From contig OY856186.1 of the NCBI GenBank assembly GCA_963693315.1, forward strand, positions 304,745,879-304,809,878: a stretch of DNA of 64,000 bases, in the 5' to 3' direction. This stretch comes from Diogma glabrata. Lineage: Eukaryota; Arthropoda; Insecta; Diptera; Cylindrotomidae. A program made the position numbers and the translations under genes. Positions 56,591 through 64,000 of this stretch are shown one piece after another; within the stretch, counting starts at the first letter, position 1; each line of letters begins with the position of its first letter. The notes below the pieces were generated by a model. The model worked only from the letters and a program-made list of their open reading frames with translations. It was not told the origin of the DNA and made no database searches.

Positions 56591-59500
56591 GTAAAGCAAA
56601 AACTAGTTGCTGGCCGGAAATTAGGATAACTGTTTAAATTAGTTAGAGGTTCAATAATATGTTATATGATTTTTCCATCAGCAAACGTATGAGTAGATTT
56701 CGAGATAAAATTCTGAGAACTTTGGAGTAATTTGTCATCTTTGAGGATTTTGTGATGTAGCGATACAGACGCTTGTAAAGCAAAAATTAGTAGCTGGCCG
56801 GAAATTGTGATAATTGTTTTAATTATTTAAAGGTTCAATAATATGTTATATGATTTTTCTATCAGCAAACGTATGAGTAGATTTCGAGATAAAATTCTCA
56901 GAACTTTGGAGTAATATGTCATCTTTAAGGATTTTTTGATGTAGCGATACAGACACTTGTAAAGCAAAAACTAGTAGCTGGCTGGAAATTGTGATAACTG
57001 TTTAAAATAGTTAAAGGTTCAATAATATGTTATATGATTTTTCCATCAGCAAACGTATGAGTAGATTTCGAGATAAAATTCTCAGAACTTTGAAGTAATT
57101 TATCATCTTTGAGGAGTTTTTGATGTAGCGATACAGACGCTTGTAAAGCAAAAACTAGTAGCTGGCCGGAAATTGTGATAATTGCGTAAAATAGCTAAAG
57201 GTTCAATAATATGTTATATGATTTTTTCATCAGCAAACGTATGAGTAGATTTCGAGATAAAATTCTCAGAACTTTGGAGTAACTTGTCATCTTTAAGGAT
57301 TTTTTGATGTAGCGATACAAAAGCTTGTAAAGCAAAAACTCGTCGCTAGCCGGAAATTATGATAACTGTTTAAAATAGTTAAAGGTTCAATAATATGTTT
57401 TATGATTTTTCCATCCTCAAACGTATGAGTAGATTTTGAGATAAAATTCTCAGAACTTTGGAGTAATTTGTCATCTTTAAGGATTTTTTGATGTAGCGAT
57501 ACAGACGCTTGTAAAGCAAAAACTAGTTGCTGGCCGGAAATTGTGATAATTGTTTAAAATAGTTAAAGGTTCAATAATATGTTAAATGATTTTTCCATCA
57601 GCAAACGTATGAGTAGATTTCGAGATAAAAATCTCAGAAGAATTTCAGATTTTTTTAAGACAACAAAATATTTTAAAAATTTTATCGAATAGTAAAAATA
57701 CAACTTCTGTTCATAATTTAAATTTTGAATAAACTTGGATAATTTTGGATAATCATTTCAATTTCAAAATAATCTAACTTTAAAGAAAAATTATTCACAT
57801 AAATATATTACGCAAATTATATGATATACTATATGCAACTCTCAGCCCCGAAAAGTTTTCTCTCCTGATAGTAATATAAACATTTATTTTTTGATGCAAT
57901 AATACAGACACTTGTAAAGCAAAAACTAGTTGTTGGCCGGAAATTGTGATAACTGTTTAAAATAGTTAAAGGCTCAAAAATATGTCATTTAATTTTTTTA
58001 TTCGCAAAGGTATGAGTAGATTTCGAGATAAAATTCTCAGAACTTTGGAATAATTTGTCATCTTTGAGAATTTTTTGATGTAGCGATACAGACGCTTGTA
58101 AAGCGAAAACTAGTAGCTGGCCGGAAATTGTGATAACTGTTTAAAATAGTTAAAGGTTCAATAATATGTTCTATGATTTTTCCATCCTCAAACTTATGAG
58201 TAGATTTCGAGATAAAATTCTCAGAACTTTGGAGTAATATGTCATCTTTAAGGATTTTTTGATGTAGCGATACAGACGCTTGTAAAGCGAGAACTAGTAG
58301 CTGGTCGGAAATTGTTATAACTGTTTAAAATAGTTAAAGGTTCAATAATATGTTATATGATTTTTCCATTAGCAAACATATGAGTAGATTTCGAGATAAA
58401 ATTTTCAGAACTTTGGAATAATTTGTCATCTTTGAGAATTTTTTGATGTAGCGATACAGACGCTTGTAAAGCAAAAATTAGTAGCTGGCCGGAAATTGTG
58501 ATAACTGTTTAGCATAGTTAAAGGTTCAATAATATGTTCTGTGATTTTTTCATCCTCAAACTTATGAGTAGATTTTGAGATAAAATTCTCAGAACTTAGG
58601 AGTAATATGTCATCTTTAAGGATTTTTTGATGTAGCGATACAGACGCTTGTAAAGCAAAAACTAGTAGCTGGCCGGAAATTGTGATAATTGTTAAAAATA
58701 GTTAAAGGTTCAATAATATGTTATATGATTTTTTCATTAGTAAACGTATGAGTAGATTTCGAGATAAAATTCTCAGAACTTTGGAATAATTTGTCATTTT
58801 GTCATCTTTGAGAATTTTTTGATGTAGCGATACAGACGCTTGTAAAGCAAAAATTAGTAGCTGGCCGGAAATTGTGATAATTGTTTCAATTATTTAAAGG
58901 TTCAATAATATGTTATATGATTTTTCTATCAGCAAACGCATGAGTAAATTTCGAGATAAAATTCTCAGAACTTTGGAGTAATATGTCATCTTTAAGGATT
59001 TTTTGATGTAGCGATACAGCCGCTTGTAAAGCAAAAACTAGTAGCTGGCCGGAAATTGTGATGATTGTTTAAAATAGATAAAGGTTTAATAAAATGTTAT
59101 ATGATTTTTATATTAGCAAACGTATGAGTAGATTTCGAGATAAAATTTTCAGAACTTTGGAATAATATGTCATCTTCGAGAATTTTTTGATGTAGCGATA
59201 CAGACGCTTGTAAAGAAAAAATTAGTAGCTGGCCGGAAATTGTGATAATTGTTTCAATTATTTAAAGGTTCAATAATATGTTATATGATTTTTTTATCAG
59301 CAAACGTATGAGTAGATTTTGAGATAAAATTCTCAGAACTTTGGAGTAATATGTCATCTTTAAGGATTTTTTGATGTAGCGATACAGACGCTTGTAAAGC
59401 AAAAACTAGTTGCTGGCTGGAAATTGTGATAATTGTTTAAGATAGTTAAAGGTTCAATAATATGTTATATGATTTTTCCATTAGCAAACGTATGAGTAGA

Positions 59501-60825
59501 TTTCGAGATAAAATTCTCAGAACTTTGGAATAATTTGTCATCTTTGAGAATTTTTTGATGTAGCGATACAGACGCTTGTAAAGCAAAAATTAGTAGCTGG
59601 CCGGAAATTGTGATAACTGTTTCATTTATTTAAAGGTTCAATAATATGTTATATGATTTTTCTATCAGCAAATGTATGAGGAGATATCGAGATAAAATTC
59701 TCAGAACTTTGGAGTAATATGTCATCTTTAAGGATTTTTTGATGTAGCGATACAGACGCTTGTAAAGCAAAAACTAGTTGCTGGCCGGAAATTGTGATAA
59801 TTGTTTAAAATAGTTAAAGGTTCAATAATATGTTATATGATTTTTCCATTAGCAAACGTATGAGTAGATTTCGAGATAAAATTTTCAGAACTTTGGAATA
59901 ATTTGTCATCTTTGAGAATTTTTTGATGTAGCGATACAGACGCTTGTAAAGCAAAAACTAGTCGCTGGCCGGAAATTGTGATAAATGTTTAATCTTGTTA
60001 AATGTTCAATAATATGTTCTATGATTTTTTCATTCTCAAACTTATGAGTAGATTTTGAGATAAAATTCTCAGAACTTTGGAGTAATATGTCATCTTTAAG
60101 GATTTTTTGATGTAGCGATACAGACGCTTGTAAAGCAAAAACTAGTAGCTGGCCGGAAATTGTGATAATTGTTAAAAATAGTTAAAGGTTCAATAATATG
60201 TTATATGATTTTCCCATTAGCAAACGTATGAGTAGATTTTGAGATAAAATTTTCAGAACTTTGGAATAATTTGTCATCTTTGAGAATTTTTTGATGTAGC
60301 GATACAGACGCTTGTAAAACAAAAATTAGTAGCTGGCCGGAAATTGTGATAATTGTTTCAATTATTTAAAGGTTCAATAATATGTTATATGATTTTTCTA
60401 TCAGCAAACGTATGAGTAGATTTCGAGATAAAATTCTCAGAACTTTGGAGTAATATGTCATCTTTAAGGATTTTTTGATGTAGCGATACAGACGCTTGTA
60501 AAGCAAAAACTAGTTGCTGGCCGGATATTGTGATAACTGTTTAAAATAGTTAAAGGTTCAGTTATATGTTATATGATTTTTCCATTAGCAAACGTATGAG
60601 TAGATTTCGAGATAAAATTTTCAGAACTTTGGAATAACTTGTCATCTTTGAGAATTTTTTGATGTAGCGATACAGACGCTTGTAAAACAAAAATTAGTAG
60701 CTGGCCGGAAATTGTAATAATTGTTTCAATTATTTAAAGGTTCAATAATATGTTATATAATTTTTCTATCAGGAAACGTATGAGTAGGTTTCGAGATAAA
60801 ATTCTCAGAACTTTGGAGTAATAGT
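56570..60825. repeat. Satellite array, 184-bp monomer, alternating dimers
   Basis: The word gatgtagcgata recurs at 56754, 56938, 57122, 57306 and 57490, then 58078, 58261, 58445, 58629, 58821 and every 183-185 bp to 60661. That is about 21 monomers. From 58 kb two variants alternate strictly: 'gagtaatatgtcatctttaa' and 'gaataatttgtcatctttga' before the word. A non-monomer block (about 57,625-57,900) interrupts the array and matches 56,300-56,590. One monomer has an 8-bp extra repeat (near 58,797). The array ends abruptly at 60,825. Confidence 0.95.
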
Positions 60826-61013
60826 TTTGAAATTATATTTCACAAAACCAACAAGTACACAAACATCATCATAAATTTTATTTAATTATTCTTGTTACAT
60901 TTAATTTAATTTCAATTAAAATTTCAAAATAAATAAGGAAACTCAACATCACATAGTAATAGAAAACGAATACTTGTAAGTGAATTAAATTTTTTATTAA
61001 ATTAAAATTAAAT
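60826..61013 (+). other. LINE-F 5' region
   Basis: 188 bp between the abrupt end of the satellite and the LINE-F ORF. It is AT-rich with no ORF1, and is probably the element's 5' UTR, or what is left of it. Confidence 0.5.
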
Positions 61014-63944
61014 ATGAACATTTCATTTTCATATCAAGTAAACAACAACAATAAGCATTTTTTAAAAGAAGAGGAATTTAAACATACAATAGAAAATATC
61101 AATGGTTTATGTGTCTTGTACATGAACATTAATCGACTTAAAAACAAAATTGAACGTATTGAAGAATTATTGCATGCAACAGAAGTCTCAGTGGATATCT
61201 TGGTGTTTGTTGAAACCTTTTTAAGTGAAAACGATATAAACATTAACATAAAACATTACAAAGCTCACCACGTATATAGAGAAGGAAGAACAGGAGGAGG
61301 AATAAGCATTTTTGTTAATGAAAATCTTGATTTTGATTATGATTCTTCGATTTCCCACCAAGAAAACGATGTTATCGTTGTCAAATCTAACAAGCTCAAA
61401 CTAAATATTATTGGTTTCTACAGACCCCCGCATACAAACATAAGTGAGTTCCTCACGTTTTTTAATAACATTCTTGTCAAACATAGAAACGCTCTAATAG
61501 TGGGTGATTTTAATTTGAACATTTTTGATATAAATAGTCCAGAAATCTCGAACTACAAATCTGCCATAACAATAAACGGTTATCAAATTATTAATAGTGA
61601 AAAATCTGAATTTTACACACGCAAATCAAACGTAATCAAAACATCACTGGATCATATTTTATCGTCACAGTTAGACAAATTTTATGTTTTATACAAAGAT
61701 ACGATGCTTAGTGATCATAGGTTTTTGTTATTTAAAGTAGAAATACCAAACATCCCAAAGTTCATTTATAGAGAAATAAAAATAATCGATGATAATGCAA
61801 TTTCTCATTTAATATCCAATACTGATTTTGAATCCGTAAATTTTATGGATTTTTATAACCAACTCCAAAACGTTATCAATGACACAATTATCACAAAAAC
61901 AATTAAAATTAATACAAAAATCGAATTGAGTAGTTTTAAAAAGAAATGGTTTTCAGACGAAATAAATAACAAAATCAAAATAAGGGATAAGCTTTACAAA
62001 TTATCAAAAAAATTCCCCGAAAACATTTATATTTGCGAATCGTTTAAGAAATTAAAATTCGAATGCAAGAAATCAATATTTAACGCCAAAAAAGATTATT
62101 ACTCCACCTTATTTTCAAATAACAAAACTAATTCAAAAAAAATCTGGTCCATAATATATGAAATTCTTCAAAATAAGTCTCAAGCTGCAACCCCTGAAAA
62201 AATAAGCCTTTATGACTCAAACTCCAATCTAATTACTGAGTGTCCAGTAGTCGTTTGCAATCAACTTAATCATTTTTTCGTAAACATTGCTATCGACCTA
62301 CAATCTGAGTCGCAAGAAAACATATCACAATCCGTAAATAATAATGATTCGATATCCATATCTACAAATAATCTACTTGAAAATTTTTTTTCTATCTCCA
62401 ACCAAGATGTAAAAGATATGATATCACATCTGGACTCGAACTCGGCTTGTGGCTATGATCAAATTTCAGCAAAATTTATAAAAAAACATTGTGACACAAT
62501 TGCTCCACCGTTAACTATTGCCATTAATCACTGTTTCGAAACAGGAATATTTCCAGATAAACTCAAACTCGCCAGAGTTGTACCGATTTTCAAAAAGGGA
62601 GATAAGTTTGATAAAAACAATTACCGACCGATATCCGTACTTCCTACAATATCAAAACTTTTTGAAAGGGCCATTCATAATCAAATTTTAAACTTTCTGA
62701 ATATACATTCTCTAATACATAAAAATCAATTTGGCTTCCTAAAGCGCAGTAGCACACTTTCAGCATCGTTACAGCTCGTTGAAACTATTTATAAACATAT
62801 GGAACAAAAAAAAGCTACTTCGTGTCTCTTTATCGATTTGGTTAAAGCGTTCGATTGTGTAGATCATGAAATTTTAATTCAGAAACTGATTGATATTGGA
62901 ATCCGTGGAAAAGCCCTCGCGTTAATTACCAATTATTTATCAGATCGTGCGCAGTTTGTACAAATAGGAAACACCAAGTCAGATATTTTGGGAATTAGGT
63001 GTGGGGTTCCCCAAGGGTCAATTTTGGGTCCTCTACTATTCCTAATTTATGTAAACGACATATTCAAACTAGATTTAAATGGTTTATTGCAACTGTTTGC
63101 CGATGACGCTGTCTTATCATATGGCTGTCCAAACAATATTGAACTTAAAAGAAATTTGGAAGACGATCTTCTAATTCTAAATGGCTGGCTAAATAAAAAT
63201 AAACTACATCTTAATATATCAAAAACATTTTTTATCAACTTCTTTATAAGGAATCCAATCGACAATAGAAATAGTTTTGACAATATTATGCTCCATGATG
63301 ATCCAATCTTTAGAAAAGAAAGTGGTTGTTATCTCGGGTTATTTCTTAGTTCAAAATTTAACTGGTCTCATCATGTGAACATGGTTAAGGCTAAGATATC
63401 TCCAATAATAGGATTATTAAAAAGAGTTGGTAAATATCTAATAACAAACGTGGCACTTAATGTATATTATAGCTTTATTCATTCTCACTTGGTCTATTTA
63501 TTACCAATATGGGGTAGCTTAACGGAATCAAGATTACAGGAACTACAGATTTTACAAAACAAAGCATTGAAATCTGTGTATAAACTTCCCCGTCTAACGC
63601 CAACCATAAATTTATATAACAATAAAATCTTACCTATTTCCAAGTTGATTCATTATGAGTACATGCTAACAATTTACAAAATGCAAAACAATACAATTAA
63701 ATTTAACAATCAATTGATAACAAATTCCTCAATCACAGGGCGAGCAGGTAGATTTGCAAATCACTTAAGACCACCAAGATATACTCTAAACATAACTCAA
63801 AACAGCATCTTCTATAAAGGTATCAATCTCACAAACGATTTACCCTCTGAGATTAAATGTTGCAATGTGGGTTCCTTCAAAAGCAAACTTAAACAAAAAC
63901 TTTTTGAAAGCTATAAAGTGGATTACTATAATGTTCATCATTGA
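61014..63944 (+). CDS. LINE-F endonuclease and reverse transcriptase
   Basis: This is an intact 976-residue ORF. Endonuclease motifs YMNINRL, FVETFL, IGFYRPPH, VGDFNLNI, SLDHILSS and LSDHRFL span about residues 35-245. The RT spans about 470-760 with VPIFKKGD, NYRPISVLPTISK, NQFGFLKRSST, FIDLVKAFDCVDH, CGVPQGSILGPLLF and FADDAVLSY near residue 695. There is no RNase H. Motifs are close in style to LINE-B (CR1-like side of the Jockey superfamily), but it is clearly another family. No ORF1 precedes it. The initiator is the first Met in frame, 35 residues before the endonuclease begins. No defect is seen. Confidence 0.92.
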   Translation: MNISFSYQVNNNNKHFLKEEEFKHTIENINGLCVLYMNINRLKNKIERIEELLHATEVSVDILVFVETFLSENDININIKHYKAHHVYREGRTGGGISIFVNENLDFDYDSSISHQENDVIVVKSNKLKLNIIGFYRPPHTNISEFLTFFNNILVKHRNALIVGDFNLNIFDINSPEISNYKSAITINGYQIINSEKSEFYTRKSNVIKTSLDHILSSQLDKFYVLYKDTMLSDHRFLLFKVEIPNIPKFIYREIKIIDDNAISHLISNTDFESVNFMDFYNQLQNVINDTIITKTIKINTKIELSSFKKKWFSDEINNKIKIRDKLYKLSKKFPENIYICESFKKLKFECKKSIFNAKKDYYSTLFSNNKTNSKKIWSIIYEILQNKSQAATPEKISLYDSNSNLITECPVVVCNQLNHFFVNIAIDLQSESQENISQSVNNNDSISISTNNLLENFFSISNQDVKDMISHLDSNSACGYDQISAKFIKKHCDTIAPPLTIAINHCFETGIFPDKLKLARVVPIFKKGDKFDKNNYRPISVLPTISKLFERAIHNQILNFLNIHSLIHKNQFGFLKRSSTLSASLQLVETIYKHMEQKKATSCLFIDLVKAFDCVDHEILIQKLIDIGIRGKALALITNYLSDRAQFVQIGNTKSDILGIRCGVPQGSILGPLLFLIYVNDIFKLDLNGLLQLFADDAVLSYGCPNNIELKRNLEDDLLILNGWLNKNKLHLNISKTFFINFFIRNPIDNRNSFDNIMLHDDPIFRKESGCYLGLFLSSKFNWSHHVNMVKAKISPIIGLLKRVGKYLITNVALNVYYSFIHSHLVYLLPIWGSLTESRLQELQILQNKALKSVYKLPRLTPTINLYNNKILPISKLIHYEYMLTIYKMQNNTIKFNNQLITNSSITGRAGRFANHLRPPRYTLNITQNSIFYKGINLTNDLPSEIKCCNVGSFKSKLKQKLFESYKVDYYNVHH

Positions 63945-64000
63945 AAAAGTAAAAAAGAAAAAAAGAAATATTTTATCTAATTAAAAATAATTTTACTAAT
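63945..64000 (+). other. Start of LINE-F 3' UTR, cut by the window edge
   Basis: A-rich sequence after the stop codon. The tail and any target duplication lie beyond the window. Confidence 0.5.

Noticed and set aside
56570..60825. Possible CRISPR-like array
   Set aside because: Monomers abut without unique spacers and the period is 184 bp; this is a eukaryotic satellite.

Overview
The window is AT-rich animal DNA, most likely from an insect and probably a dipteran. The evidence is a spliced Wnt gene with at least one very short (55 bp) intron and a dense load of insect-type transposable elements. The species cannot be named from the sequence.

The only host gene I can support is a Wnt-family ligand on the + strand. 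Its exons lie at ..35, 91-225, 21486-21673, 21864-22021 and 22198-22349 (stop codon). All splice phases join, and the residues fit best with the Wnt7 subfamily, whose fly member is called Wnt2. One intron (226-21485) is about 21 kb because it holds several retrotransposons. The 5' part of the gene lies left of the window.

Layout. 1.2-1.8 kb: uncharacterised repeat Rep-A. 2.0-4.5 kb: 5'-truncated LINE-A (minus). 5.3-9.3 kb: LINE-B with both ORFs intact. 9.8-12.8 kb: LINE-C with an intact ORF and a poly(A) tail. 12.8-13.9 kb: Rep-A. 14.1-16.05 kb: a second LINE-A copy. 17.4-18.8 kb: Family-B element with a (TA)n block. 19.2-20.8 kb: tandem repeats and a dead LINE. 21.5-22.35 kb: Wnt 3' exons. 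23.4-26.2 kb: decayed hAT element. 26.7-27.3 kb: tRNA-related dimeric retroposon. 28.6-34.2 kb: LINE-D (I/R1-like, RNase H-bearing), inserted into Rep-A with a 13-bp target duplication. 34.9-38.9 kb: foldback elements and a Helitron-type fragment. 39.8-41.3 kb: pogo-like element. 43.4-47.8 kb: a decayed LINE with nested LTR, Helitron-like and foldback insertions. 49.4-50.16 kb: second dimeric tRNA-related retroposon, with a 12-bp target duplication. 50.4-51.3 kb: small hAT with a perfect 8-bp duplication. 51.4-53.0 kb: second Family-B copy. 53.3-55.4 kb: decayed LINE-C relative with a hairpin. 56.6-60.8 kb: 184-bp satellite organised as alternating dimers. 61.0-63.9 kb: LINE-F with an intact ORF.

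Four LINE coding regions (LINE-B ORF1 and ORF2, LINE-C, LINE-F) look intact, so retrotransposition was recent. LINE-D is nearly complete, but its reverse transcriptase has an Asn at the first catalytic Asp of the YxDD box. Apart from Wnt, no host pathway or operon-like organisation is visible. The biology of the window is transposons nested in one another, plus satellite expansion. The best candidates for something undescribed are the dimeric tRNA-related retroposon, the foldback carrying a tRNA-like core, and Family-B with its built-in (TA)n tract.
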